Shown: positions 24,585 through 32,877 of the stretch, in pieces
How the letters are laid out: each line of letters starts with the position of its first letter
Numbering within the stretch: position 1 is the first letter of the stretch
DNA from: Anaerolineaceae bacterium UBA5211
Lineage (GTDB): Bacteria > Chloroflexota > Anaerolineae > Anaerolineales > Anaerolineaceae
Direction of reading: 5' to 3'
NCBI GenBank assembly: GCA_002412595.1
Contig: DHVJ01000060.1
Span: 62,835 to 126,834 of the forward strand
DNA length: 64,000 nucleotides
Translations under genes and position numbers: made by a program
The notes under the pieces: model-generated
What the model was told of the DNA's origin: nothing
Databases searched by the model: none
The model's input: only the letters and a program-made list of their open reading frames with translations

Positions 24585-25217
24585 ATGAACATAAAGAAAA
24601 TTAATCCCTGGCTGGTAATGGTGCTGCTTGGCCTGGCGGCAACCGCTTGTTCTACTGATCCACAAGTATCTGTTTCGGCAGAACCGCAGCCGGCACAAAT
24701 GATGCCGGAAGCAGCTCCCACGCAGGAAGAAAGCCATGATGCCGTGATGGATGAAGAAAGCACAGGATTGCCGGATTGGTATAACTGGGAATTGACAGAT
24801 GTAAACAGCGGAACAGCATTCCGTTTAAATGATGAACAGGGTAAAGTCGTTTTGGTGGAAACCATGGCGGTGTGGTGCTCTAATTGCCTCAAGCAGCAGC
24901 AGGAAGTCAGTCAGCTTTTGCAAACATTGGGGCCGCGTGAAGATTTTGTGAGCTTAGCCATTAATATTGACCCCAATGAGGATATCGCCACGCTGCAAAA
25001 TTATACGCAGCAGCACGGTTTTGATTGGCGCTATGTGGTTGCACCGGAAGAGTTGATCAACGAGATTAGCAGCCTATACGGCGTACAATATCTCAATCCG
25101 CCTTCCACGCCCATGTTGATCATTGACCGGCAGGGGCAGGCCCATTTGCTGCCCTTTGGCATTAAAAGCGCTGCAGAACTGCAAAGTGCGCTTGAACCTT
25201 ATCTGAACGAGGGCTAG
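24585..25217 (+). CDS. Thioredoxin-like (TlpA/ResA-type) lipoprotein
   Basis: About 210 residues from the ATG at 24585 with a CGGAGG ribosome-binding site; the frame extends upstream without support. A lipoprotein-like signal ends at Cys22 (AATAC), followed by an acidic linker. The thioredoxin domain (about 60-210) has the redox motif Cys98-Ser-Asn-Cys101 in MAVWCSNCLKQQ and the cis-Pro in PSTPMLIID. It probably reduces or oxidises extracytoplasmic disulfides, as TlpA/ResA proteins do in cytochrome c maturation. The next gene, 4 bases downstream, is a CcdA-like electron carrier, which fits a two-protein thiol relay across the membrane. Confidence 0.9.
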   Translation: MNIKKINPWLVMVLLGLAATACSTDPQVSVSAEPQPAQMMPEAAPTQEESHDAVMDEESTGLPDWYNWELTDVNSGTAFRLNDEQGKVVLVETMAVWCSNCLKQQQEVSQLLQTLGPREDFVSLAINIDPNEDIATLQNYTQQHGFDWRYVVAPEELINEISSLYGVQYLNPPSTPMLIIDRQGQAHLLPFGIKSAAELQSALEPYLNEG

Positions 25218-25221
25218 GCGC

Positions 25222-25908
25222 TTGAATCTCTCACAAGTTTTTACGGCGATTGGCATCGGTTTGCTCGCTACCACCAGCCCGTGTGTTTTTCCACTTTATC
25301 CCGGTTATCTGGCTTATTTAAGCGCTAACCAGGGTCAGGCTCAAGGCAAAGAACACCGGACGCGCACAGCCTTTTTGGGATTTTTCGTTTTGCTGGGCGT
25401 ATTGGTCATGATGATGCTGATGGGACTGGTTATTTCTTTATTGTCCATATCCATCAGCCGTGCATTGGCTGTGGTCGTCCCGTTGGTGGATTTGATCCTG
25501 ATCATCCTGGGGATTATGTTGTTATTGAATATTAATCCCTTTAAGCAGCTGCCGCAGATCCGCGTACCGGTGCTTGCGCATCCCTACGCCAACGCTTTCT
25601 TGTATGGGTTGTTATACGGCCCGATTGCTTTTCCCTGTTCCGGACCGTTGGTGATCTCTATTTTTGCGCTCAGTTTGAAATCGAGCCTGCTGCTGGCACG
25701 GGTGGCTACGTTCTTCTGGTTCGGCCTGGGTTTCGGCTTGCCGCTGTTGTTGTTGTCCCTGCTGGGCGGCGCATTGCAGCGCCCCATCACGATTTTCTTC
25801 GCGCGCCATAGCCGCCTGGTCAACCTGGTCAGCGGATTGCTGATCCTGGGCTTGGGCATTTACGACCTGGTCATCAACTGGGCCAGCATTACAGCCAGTT
25901 TTATATAA
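25222..25908 (+). CDS. ccdA: CcdA/DsbD-type transmembrane thiol-disulfide carrier
   Basis: This 228-residue membrane protein has about six helices. It starts at a TTG with AGGGC upstream, 4 bases after the thioredoxin-like gene. The two redox cysteines of the family are present: TSPCVFPLYPGYLAYL in the first helix and AFPCSGPLVIS in the fourth. CcdA carries electrons from cytosolic thioredoxin to extracytoplasmic thioredoxin-like proteins, here presumably the lipoprotein encoded upstream. The gene symbol follows the family; no other cytochrome c maturation genes are in the window. Confidence 0.88.
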   Translation: MNLSQVFTAIGIGLLATTSPCVFPLYPGYLAYLSANQGQAQGKEHRTRTAFLGFFVLLGVLVMMMLMGLVISLLSISISRALAVVVPLVDLILIILGIMLLLNINPFKQLPQIRVPVLAHPYANAFLYGLLYGPIAFPCSGPLVISIFALSLKSSLLLARVATFFWFGLGFGLPLLLLSLLGGALQRPITIFFARHSRLVNLVSGLLILGLGIYDLVINWASITASFI

Positions 25909-25918
25909 AAATCTGAAT

Positions 25919-25954
25919 AACTAAAGGACAGGTAAAATCTGTCCTTTAGTTTTA
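25919..25954. terminator. Bidirectional terminator between ccdA and the L,D-transpeptidase gene
   Basis: Perfect 13-base arms AACTAAAGGACAG (25919-25931) and CTGTCCTTTAGTT (25939-25951), with A-rich and T-rich flanks. It sits between two converging genes and could serve both. Confidence 0.85.
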
Positions 25955-26011
25955 TAGTAAAATCGCTTACTCTTTTTATTTGAGCGGCGGTTTTTGTATT
26001 TTTGCTTGTTT

Positions 26012-27325
26012 TTAGAACGCGGCGTTGACCGTGTAGAAGGACGGGTCGGTTGGAGTGTCGCCGCTGGGATCGTACACGTACACCCAGTCGCCCACATTGG
26101 CCCATTCATACAGCCAGTGCGAGTCGGTAATGGAAAGGTTGACACAGCCGTGCGATTGTTCATATCCGAACAGCGCGCGCCAGTAAGCGCCGTGCAGGGC
26201 GCGCGGACCATCGTAATACATGGTCCAGGGCACATCTTCCAGCAGGTAGTAATCCGTCTTGCCGGTGGCGAAAGCACCGGTCATGGTCTCGAAATCTTTT
26301 TTCTCACGGATTTGGAACAATCCAGGTTGGGTGTAATAGGGTTCGTAACCGGTGGCAATGATGGTGGCAAATTTCAGCTGGTTATCCTCGAAAACGCTCA
26401 ATGTTTGCTGGTAAAGGTCCACGTAGATCCAGCGGTTATTGTCCACGCCTTCCGGCGCGGTTTGATTGGGATCAATGACTTTAAGCGCGCGCGCTTCCAC
26501 CCATTCACCGATGCCGATCATGTACCAGGTGGTACCTTCGGCTTCGGTTTGGTCGTAGACCTGCACAACCGTGTTGCGTACCAGTTCTTTGTTGACCACG
26601 GCTGCGGAATAGCTGGGCTCTTTGCGCGGATTGACCACGTCGATGATCCAGCCAAAGTCATTTTCCGGCTGTTGGTCAAACAGTAGTCCAGAGAAATCGG
26701 AATAATTGGTTGGTGAAGCGCGGATCCATTCGCCGTATTCATTTTGAACGTAAGCATCATTGCCGTTATAGGTAATGCTGTCGTAAGAAACGTACAGGGT
26801 AGTCCCGATGGGCACATAGTTGGAAGCACCCCAGCCAACGATGGCGGCATCCAATGAGGGATACCAGGCGGCCTGTACACCGGAAGCCACGTTCAGTTTG
26901 GCATATTTACGGTCCACCGGCAGATAGCTGGCGTCCGGGTGGCTGGCAATCAGCGGTTGTGCCGGAATCTGGATGCCTGCGCGCGCCCAAGTGGTGAGTG
27001 TTTCGGAAGGGCCCATGGGCAGGCAGTCGGTAGGCGCAATCAGGTAAACACCCGGGGCGCACACAGGTAAACCCTCGTAGCTTTCCTGGTAATTCGGCAG
27101 CGCAGGGGTAGGCTCCGGTGTGGGCTGCGTTTCCGTCGGCGCGGGTTCCACGCTCACGGAAGTCGGTGTTTCGGATATGACGGGCTCGGTTTCACCGACG
27201 GGCTGGTCAACTGCCTGAGTTGGCTCTGGCTCGCCTTCGCTTTGAGCAAAGACTACCGAAGAGTTTAACAGCAGCGTAACAGCTAACAGCGTTCCGAGTA
27301 ATAATCTGGTTTGTTTAAAATGCAT
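26012..27325 (-). CDS. Secreted L,D-transpeptidase (YkuD domain)
   Basis: This 437-residue protein has a signal peptide (LLLGTLLAVTLLLNSSVVFA) and a Pro/Thr/Glu linker (about 30-90). The middle part (about 115-290) looks like two SH3-like modules (for example VNPRKEPSYSAAVVNKELV and QVYDQTEAEGTTWYMIG). The YkuD domain (about 300-420) has the catalytic motif SHGCVNL with Cys394, plus LHGAYWRALFGYEQ upstream of it. These enzymes cross-link peptidoglycan stem peptides or attach proteins to the wall through a cysteine acyl intermediate. A run of ten C (ten G on the coding strand) lies 53 bases upstream of the start. Confidence 0.93.
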   Translation of the reverse strand: MHFKQTRLLLGTLLAVTLLLNSSVVFAQSEGEPEPTQAVDQPVGETEPVISETPTSVSVEPAPTETQPTPEPTPALPNYQESYEGLPVCAPGVYLIAPTDCLPMGPSETLTTWARAGIQIPAQPLIASHPDASYLPVDRKYAKLNVASGVQAAWYPSLDAAIVGWGASNYVPIGTTLYVSYDSITYNGNDAYVQNEYGEWIRASPTNYSDFSGLLFDQQPENDFGWIIDVVNPRKEPSYSAAVVNKELVRNTVVQVYDQTEAEGTTWYMIGIGEWVEARALKVIDPNQTAPEGVDNNRWIYVDLYQQTLSVFEDNQLKFATIIATGYEPYYTQPGLFQIREKKDFETMTGAFATGKTDYYLLEDVPWTMYYDGPRALHGAYWRALFGYEQSHGCVNLSITDSHWLYEWANVGDWVYVYDPSGDTPTDPSFYTVNAAF

Positions 27326-27377
27326 TCTTACCTCGTTGAGAATTAGCGGGGATAATTGTACCTGATTCTGCCCTATA

Positions 27378-27387
27378 CCCCCCCCCC
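27378..27387. repeat. Homopolymer tract of ten C upstream of the L,D-transpeptidase gene
   Basis: Ten consecutive C on the + strand (G on the transpeptidase coding strand) lie between the GNAT stop codon (27420) and the transpeptidase start (27325). Such tracts can change length by slippage. GCAGGGG follows, so a CCCC/GGGG hairpin is also possible. Confidence 0.7.
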
Positions 27388-27419
27388 GCAGGGGCTCCTC
27401 ACAGCTTCCTATAAACTCT

Positions 27420-27989
27420 TTATATCACGAAGCGGACCATTTTATGGGCGCCGCGCGCTTCCAACTCGACAAAGCCGGCTTTGAGGAAAGCGCTCAGATT
27501 GCCCATGTAGAGGTCGTCGGGAGAGTGGTGGCTGTGGATGTCGTTCGGGTAAGCTTCCACAATCTTCGCGCCGTTTTCGCGCGCATAGGCCACAGCAGCG
27601 CGGATGGCGGTGGTCATCAGTCCGGCATTGCGGGCGGATTTGGCGATGTAAAAGCACACGATGGACCAGACCGGTTGGTCATCCAGGCGTTTCAAATTGC
27701 GTGAACGTTCCAACGAAGAGAAATCCTCGCGCGGCGTAACGGCGCACCACACCAGCGGTGTGTCATCTTGATAACCGATAATGCCGGGTATAACACCGGA
27801 TTTTACTAGCTCGTGCATAGCTTCTTTATTACCTGCCCCGCATTTTTGACTGAACTCCTGGCGAGTTTCGCGCCAAAACATGCACCAGCAGCCGCCGTAT
27901 GCGCCGTTTGGGCCGAATAAGGTTACAAAATCATCCCAATGTTGGGGAGTTAAAGGATAAAAGCTTAGGTTATCGATGGATATAGCCAT
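27420..27989 (-). CDS. GNAT-family N-acetyltransferase
   Basis: This 189-residue cytosolic protein has an N-terminal block with the motif GGCWCMFWRETRQEF (about 32-46), seen in a distinct group of GNAT proteins. The acetyl-CoA-binding core lies at about 108-140 (VWSIVCFYIAKSARNAGLMTTAIRAAV split over strand and helix). The usual R/Q-x-x-G-x-G/A pyrophosphate loop is reduced to KSARNAGL, so the assignment is to the fold only. The C-terminus has the usual LSAFLKAGFVELEARG strand-turn. The acceptor substrate is unknown. It is upstream of the L,D-transpeptidase gene in the same direction. Confidence 0.82.
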   Translation of the reverse strand: MAISIDNLSFYPLTPQHWDDFVTLFGPNGAYGGCWCMFWRETRQEFSQKCGAGNKEAMHELVKSGVIPGIIGYQDDTPLVWCAVTPREDFSSLERSRNLKRLDDQPVWSIVCFYIAKSARNAGLMTTAIRAAVAYARENGAKIVEAYPNDIHSHHSPDDLYMGNLSAFLKAGFVELEARGAHKMVRFVI

Positions 27990-28095
27990 TTAGATTCTTC
28001 CTGTCAAATTACGTATTAAAAATCATTATCGCATATCCTGAAAAATCGGTATGCTATAATGCAGGGTACTTAGACTTTCCACACTGGCGGTAAAT

Positions 28096-29028
28096 ATGCG
28101 ATTTTTAATTACGGGAGCTGCGGGGTTTCTGGGCGCGTCTTTGGCAAACAGGCTCATTCAGGCGGGACATCGCGTAGTCGGATTAGACGATTTGTCCACA
28201 GGGGATCCTGAAAGATTGTCTCCGGAAGTGCATCTGGTGCGCGGAGATGTGAACGACAGACCGAAGTTATGGTCGCTTTTACAGGAGGTGGACTGTGTCT
28301 ATCATCTGGCGGCGCGCGTGATTGTGCCCGAATCGGTGTTATACCCGCGCGAATACAACCAAGTGAATGTGGGGGGGACTGTTACGTTAATGGAAGCCAT
28401 GCGTGATGTAGGCGTGCGGCGGGTGGTATTTATTTCCTCCGGAACCATTTACGGCAACCAGAAAACCCAACCGGTACGTGAATCCTGCCGGCCCAATCCG
28501 CATTCACCTTACGCGGTTTCCAAATTAGCAGCTGAATATTACGTCCGTACGATTGGCGATTTATGGGGTATCGAGACGGTCTGTTTGCGCGTGTTTAACG
28601 CATACGGACCGGGGCAGCGCCTGCCACCTACCAATGCGCCGGTTATTCCCTATTGCATCCGCCAAGCCATAGACCACGGCACCATTGTGGTGCACGGCGA
28701 CGGCAGCCAAACACGCGATTACGTCTATATTGACGATGTAGTGGATGCCATGTCCAATGCGGCTACCATTCCGGATATCAAACGCCTGATCATCAATGTC
28801 GGCAGTGGAAAGGAAACATCTGTGTCGGAAGTGATCAAGCAGGTGTTGGATATCACCAGGGCTAAGCCCGAAATTGTGATGAACAAGACGCACGACAGCG
28901 GTCCTTCGCGCATGCGCGCCGACTTGGGTTTGGCTGAAAAGAAGTTGGGCTATAAACCCAAAGTTAGTCTGATTGAAGGGCTGACGCGCACCATTGCGGA
29001 AGATCCGCGTTTCCACAAAGACGAATAA
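28096..29028 (+). CDS. NAD-dependent sugar epimerase/dehydratase (UDP-glucose 4-epimerase-like)
   Basis: This 310-residue extended short-chain dehydrogenase has the cofactor loop TGAAGFLG at the N-terminus, then FISSGTIYGN and the catalytic Tyr139-x-x-x-Lys143 in SPYAVSKLAAEYY, followed by RVFNAYGPGQ, all typical of nucleotide-sugar epimerases/dehydratases. The exact substrate cannot be fixed. It is the first gene of the glycan locus and converges on the methyltransferase-glycosyltransferase gene. A candidate promoter region lies in the AT-rich gap after 27990. Confidence 0.88.
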   Translation: MRFLITGAAGFLGASLANRLIQAGHRVVGLDDLSTGDPERLSPEVHLVRGDVNDRPKLWSLLQEVDCVYHLAARVIVPESVLYPREYNQVNVGGTVTLMEAMRDVGVRRVVFISSGTIYGNQKTQPVRESCRPNPHSPYAVSKLAAEYYVRTIGDLWGIETVCLRVFNAYGPGQRLPPTNAPVIPYCIRQAIDHGTIVVHGDGSQTRDYVYIDDVVDAMSNAATIPDIKRLIINVGSGKETSVSEVIKQVLDITRAKPEIVMNKTHDSGPSRMRADLGLAEKKLGYKPKVSLIEGLTRTIAEDPRFHKDE

Positions 29029-29047
29029 CGCTGCAAAAGGGGGGTGC

Positions 29048-30478
29048 TTAGATGAATTTCAACCGTCCGGCCGCGTAAACCACCATGCGCAGTAGCAGCC
29101 AGCCGTGTTTCCAACGTTGAATGTTGGTGCTGCCGTAGGTGCGCTCGCGGTAGCGGATGGGCATATCCACGATCTTGAGGTTGAGCTTGGCCGCGCCGAA
29201 GATCAGCTCGAAATCGCCAAAGGGGTCGAAATCTCCAAAGTAAGCACGGTTGGCGCAAATTTCCTCATAATGTTTTTTCCAAAGTACCTTGGTGCCGCAT
29301 AAAGTATCCTTGATGGGCTGTCCCAGCAGATAGGTGAAGATCAACGTGAAAGCTTTATTGCCGATCAGGTTGAGCGGGCGCATGGCGTGTTTTTCCATCG
29401 GGTAAACCAGGCGCACACCGTTGATAAAATCGCCCTTGTCGCTTACCAGCGCGTTGTAGAAACGCGGCAGGTCAGCTGGCGGCATAGTCAGGTCGGCATC
29501 CAGGATCATGAGGATCTCACCTTTAGCTTCCGCAAAGCCCAGGCGCACCGCGTCGCCTTTGCCTTTGCCGGTCTGCCGGAAAGCACGGGCGGGGATGTCC
29601 GGATGCGCGTCGATCTGGCGCAGGATTTCCTCATAAGTATCGTCGCTGGAATGCCCTTCCACGAAGATCAACTCGGTTTGCGTGCTGATCTTGGGCAGTT
29701 CTTCGAAACAGCGTTGGATGTTGCCGGCTTCGTTCCTGGCTGGAACCACCACGCTGACGTTGTAATCCTGCTTCTCGGAGTTGAGCACCGGTTTTGGGCG
29801 CGCCACCAAGAAATGGGTCATGGCGAAGAATTTAAAAGGCCACAGGCGGATCAGGAATTTGTTGAAGAGCGGGGTGAGCAGGGGGATGTTGAAAGGCATC
29901 AACACTTCCACCCATTCGCGTACCGGCTCGAAACCGGCCAGGTTGAGCAAGTTGGAGACATCTTCCACCGTCAGCCAGTTTTGCAGCAGGGTGGGTTTGG
30001 ACACGCCTAATTTGGCGGCCAGGTTGATAGGCAATTCCCATAGACGGTTGTAAAAATTCAATACCAGGTGTCCGTGCGGTTTCAGGTGCTGGTGCACGTT
30101 TTCCAGCGTGCTTTGCACATCCCATAAATCGTTGATCGTATCGGAAATTACCACCACATCGAATTGGCGTTCGAGGCTGAGTTCCAGCGCGTCCATCTGG
30201 ATAAAATCCAGGTTGGGGTGCAGCTTGCGGGCCAATTGCACCATTTTGGGCGAAATATCCATGCCCAGCCCGTATTTAGGTTCCAGGTAGGCTAACAGAT
30301 CGCCATTGCCGCAGCCGATTTCCAAAATATCCTGATCGGTGGGGATGTTGAATTTGAACACCTGGGCTACGCGCCGGCGGTAATAACCGCCCCAACCTTG
30401 CCAATGTTCCAGTTTTACTGCGACCTTATCCCAGTGTTTTTGTCTTTCGTTATAGAATGCCAGCCTGGTTTTATCCAT
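29048..30478 (-). CDS. Fusion of SAM-dependent methyltransferase and family 2 glycosyltransferase
   Basis: About 476 residues from the ATG at 30478 (AAGAAAG upstream); a TTG at 30493 gives a 5-residue longer form. The N-terminal half (about 10-225) is a class I methyltransferase with motif I LEIGCGNGD, MDISPKMVQLA and VVISDTINDLW. The C-terminal half (about 238-476) is a GT-A glycosyltransferase like dolichol-phosphate mannosyltransferase: SVVVPARNEAGN, the metal-binding MILDADLTMPPADL, and IKDTLCGTKV. It has no C-terminal membrane domain. The fusion would couple transfer of a sugar to a lipid carrier with methylation, which is inference. It is one of only two - strand genes in the glycan locus. 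Confidence 0.9.
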   Translation of the reverse strand: MDKTRLAFYNERQKHWDKVAVKLEHWQGWGGYYRRRVAQVFKFNIPTDQDILEIGCGNGDLLAYLEPKYGLGMDISPKMVQLARKLHPNLDFIQMDALELSLERQFDVVVISDTINDLWDVQSTLENVHQHLKPHGHLVLNFYNRLWELPINLAAKLGVSKPTLLQNWLTVEDVSNLLNLAGFEPVREWVEVLMPFNIPLLTPLFNKFLIRLWPFKFFAMTHFLVARPKPVLNSEKQDYNVSVVVPARNEAGNIQRCFEELPKISTQTELIFVEGHSSDDTYEEILRQIDAHPDIPARAFRQTGKGKGDAVRLGFAEAKGEILMILDADLTMPPADLPRFYNALVSDKGDFINGVRLVYPMEKHAMRPLNLIGNKAFTLIFTYLLGQPIKDTLCGTKVLWKKHYEEICANRAYFGDFDPFGDFELIFGAAKLNLKIVDMPIRYRERTYGSTNIQRWKHGWLLLRMVVYAAGRLKFI

Positions 30479-30588
30479 ATTCTTTCTTAACAACAGGTTA
30501 TTAAATTGAGTTAAACATTATACATTGGATGCTGCCGCTTGACCCATTGCGGACGCAGGTTTATAATTCAGCTGTTGAATATTGGATT

Positions 30589-31062
30589 ATGGAAACCGAA
30601 TTTAAAGCCACTGAATCAGATCTGACCATTTTGGAACACATTGAAAATGAGCCGGATACCACCCAAGCTGGCCTGGCAGAAAAGCTGGGCGTGGCAGTTG
30701 GCACAGTCAACTGGCACCTGAAGCGCCTGGTCGAAAAAGGTTATGTCAAGGTAAAACGGGCCGAACGCAAGAAATTACGCTATATCATCACACCTGAAGG
30801 TATCGCGCTGCGTACGCGCCTGACAGTGGATTATATTCAGTCATCCATGGAGCTTTACCGGCTGGTGCGGGAACGTTCGCATAAAGTTGCTGCTGCCATG
30901 AAAGACAAAGGTTATGCAACGGTAAGCATTGAGGGGGAAGGGGACGTGGCTGAAATTTTGAAGTTGACCTGCATGGAGCAGGGTCTCAAGATCAGCCCGG
31001 ACAGGGAGTTTCCACTCCTGAAAGTGATTGGATTAAAAATTTTCATTGAGGAAAAGGAATAG
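30589..31062 (+). CDS. Winged-helix regulator of the MarR-like, EPS-associated type
   Basis: About 157 residues from the ATG at 30589; an ATG at 30529 gives 177 residues, and neither has a strong ribosome-binding site. The N-terminal winged helix (about 5-75) reads DLTILEHIENEPDTTQAGLAEKLG as helix 1-2, then VGTVNWHLKRLVEKGYVKVK as recognition helix and wing. The C-terminal half includes ATVSIEGEGDVAEI and has no clear ligand motif. Similar small regulators sit at the head of exopolysaccharide loci, and this one precedes the GDP-sugar and exporter genes by 7 bases, so it probably regulates this locus. Confidence 0.78.
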   Translation: METEFKATESDLTILEHIENEPDTTQAGLAEKLGVAVGTVNWHLKRLVEKGYVKVKRAERKKLRYIITPEGIALRTRLTVDYIQSSMELYRLVRERSHKVAAAMKDKGYATVSIEGEGDVAEILKLTCMEQGLKISPDREFPLLKVIGLKIFIEEKE

Positions 31063-31069
31063 AAAGCGC

Positions 31070-32017
31070 ATGAGTCAAGAAAATTTCTGGCAGTCTAAAC
31101 GAGTATGCGTAACCGGCGGTGCCGGTTTTCTGGGTAAAGTTGTGGTGCGCAAGCTGCAGGAGCGCGGAGCTAATGATATTTTCGTGCCCAAGTTTACGGA
31201 TTACAACCTGGTCAATTTAACGGATATCAACCGCATGTTGGATGATGCCAAGCCGGATTTGATTATCCATTTAGCTGCGCAGGTAGGCGGCATTGGCGCC
31301 AATCGCGAACACCCGGCCGAATTTTTCTACAACAACCTGATGATGGGCGTGCAGTTGATGCACCGTGCCTGGGAAACGGGCGTGGGCAAATTTGTGGCCA
31401 TCGGTACGATCTGCGCTTATCCCAAATTTACCCCGATCCCTTTTGAAGAAGAAAATTTATGGGACGGCTATCCGGAAGAGACCAACGCGCCTTACGGCCT
31501 GGCTAAAAAGATGCTGCTGGTGCAGGCGCAGTCCTACCGCCAGCAATATGATTACAACGCCATCTTCCTGCTGCCAGTGAACTTGTATGGGCCTGGAGAT
31601 AACTTCAACCCGGCTTCATCACATGTCATTCCGGCGTTGATCCGTAAATGCCTGGAGGCCAAAGAGGCTGGACACGACGAGATTGTGGTGTGGGGAGACG
31701 GGTCGCCCACGCGCGAATTCCTGTATGTGGAAGACGCGGCTGAAGGTATCCTGTTAGCCTCCGAGCGTTACAACGGCGACCAGCCGGTTAACCTGGGTTC
31801 GGGCAACGAGATCAGCATTAAAGACTTGGTGGAATTGATCGCCAAACTGACCGGATTTAACGGCAAACTGGTTTGGGATAGCAGCAAACCCAACGGCCAG
31901 CCGCGCCGTGCCTTGAGCACCAAACGGGCCGAGGAGTTATTCGGCTTCAAGGCCGGCATGACTTTTGAGGAAGGACTGAAGAGAACCATCGTATGGTATC
32001 AGGAAAACAAAGCGTAG
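31070..32017 (+). CDS. fcl: GDP-L-fucose synthase-like nucleotide-sugar reductase/epimerase
   Basis: About 315 residues from the ATG at 31070 (AAGGA upstream). It has an NADP-binding TGGAGFLGK loop, the family block HLAAQVGGIGANREHP, the catalytic Tyr142-x-x-x-Lys146 (APYGLAKKMLL) and the GDP-sugar motif GPGDNFNPASSHVIPALI, which is close to diagnostic for GDP-fucose synthase. The reaction would convert GDP-4-keto-6-deoxymannose to GDP-L-fucose. The GDP-mannose dehydratase that makes the substrate is not in the window. Its 3' end overlaps the exporter permease gene by 25 bases. Confidence 0.9.
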   Translation: MSQENFWQSKRVCVTGGAGFLGKVVVRKLQERGANDIFVPKFTDYNLVNLTDINRMLDDAKPDLIIHLAAQVGGIGANREHPAEFFYNNLMMGVQLMHRAWETGVGKFVAIGTICAYPKFTPIPFEEENLWDGYPEETNAPYGLAKKMLLVQAQSYRQQYDYNAIFLLPVNLYGPGDNFNPASSHVIPALIRKCLEAKEAGHDEIVVWGDGSPTREFLYVEDAAEGILLASERYNGDQPVNLGSGNEISIKDLVELIAKLTGFNGKLVWDSSKPNGQPRRALSTKRAEELFGFKAGMTFEEGLKRTIVWYQENKA

Positions 32018-32862
32018 AAAAGCGTTCCGAAACGCACAGCGAACCCCGCAAGATCATCATCCGCCCGACCGGCGGGTGGGCAGCTTTAAATTTGCGTGAT
32101 CTGTGGGTGTACCGCGAATTGATTTATTTTATGACCTGGCGCGACTTGAAAGTGCGCTATAAACAGACCCTGTTGGGGGCGGCCTGGGCTGTTCTGCAGC
32201 CCTTCCTGACCATGGTGGTCTTCAGCATCTTCTTCGGCAGCCTGGCAGGTGTACCTTCGGACGGTGTGCCTTATCCGATATTTTCATACACCGCGCTGAT
32301 TCCCTGGACGCTTTTTTCAAAGGCGCTACAGGATGCCAGCCGTTCGCTGGTGAACAACAGCCACATGATCACCAAAGTATATTTCCCGCGCATGATCCTG
32401 CCGCTGGCATCTGTGCTGGCAGGTATTGTGGATTTTTTGATTGCGTTTGTGGTGCTGATTGGCATGATGATCTTTTACCATGTGACCCCCACGGCGAATA
32501 TTTGGACCATTCCCCTGTTTCTTTTATTGGCATTGGTAACGGCCACGGGTGTCAGCCTGTGGCTGTCGGCTATGAATGTGCTGTATCGCGATATTAACTA
32601 CGTGCTGCCATTCCTTACCCAATTCTGGATGTATATCACTCCCATTGCTTACCCCAGCAGTATGGTGCCGGAAAAATGGCGCCTGCTTTACGCTGTGAAT
32701 CCTATGACAGGTGTGGTGGAAGGCTTCCGCTGGGCGCTGTTGGGCAGCGGCCAGGCACCCGGTATGATGACGCTGGTATCCACATTGGTCGCAATTTTTC
32801 TGTTGGTCAGCGGTATGTTCTACTTCAAGCGCATGGAACGACAGTTTGCGGATATGGTATAG
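31993..32862 (+). CDS. wzm: ABC-2 type polysaccharide export permease (Wzm/TagG-like)
   Basis: This 289-residue membrane protein has about six helices. The N-terminus RPTGGWAALNLRDLWVYREL then FMTWRDLKVRYKQTLLGAAW is the hallmark of Wzm/TagG exporters. VLQPFLTMVVFSIFFG and the last loop TPIAYPSSMVPEKWRLLY-type segment also fit. With Wzt it exports a finished lipid-linked glycan across the cytoplasmic membrane. The start overlaps the fcl-like gene by 25 bases, which suggests translational coupling. The ATPase gene follows after 15 bases. Confidence 0.93.
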   Translation: MVSGKQSVEKRSETHSEPRKIIIRPTGGWAALNLRDLWVYRELIYFMTWRDLKVRYKQTLLGAAWAVLQPFLTMVVFSIFFGSLAGVPSDGVPYPIFSYTALIPWTLFSKALQDASRSLVNNSHMITKVYFPRMILPLASVLAGIVDFLIAFVVLIGMMIFYHVTPTANIWTIPLFLLLALVTATGVSLWLSAMNVLYRDINYVLPFLTQFWMYITPIAYPSSMVPEKWRLLYAVNPMTGVVEGFRWALLGSGQAPGMMTLVSTLVAIFLLVSGMFYFKRMERQFADMV

Positions 32863-32877
32863 GGTCGGAGGAAAACG

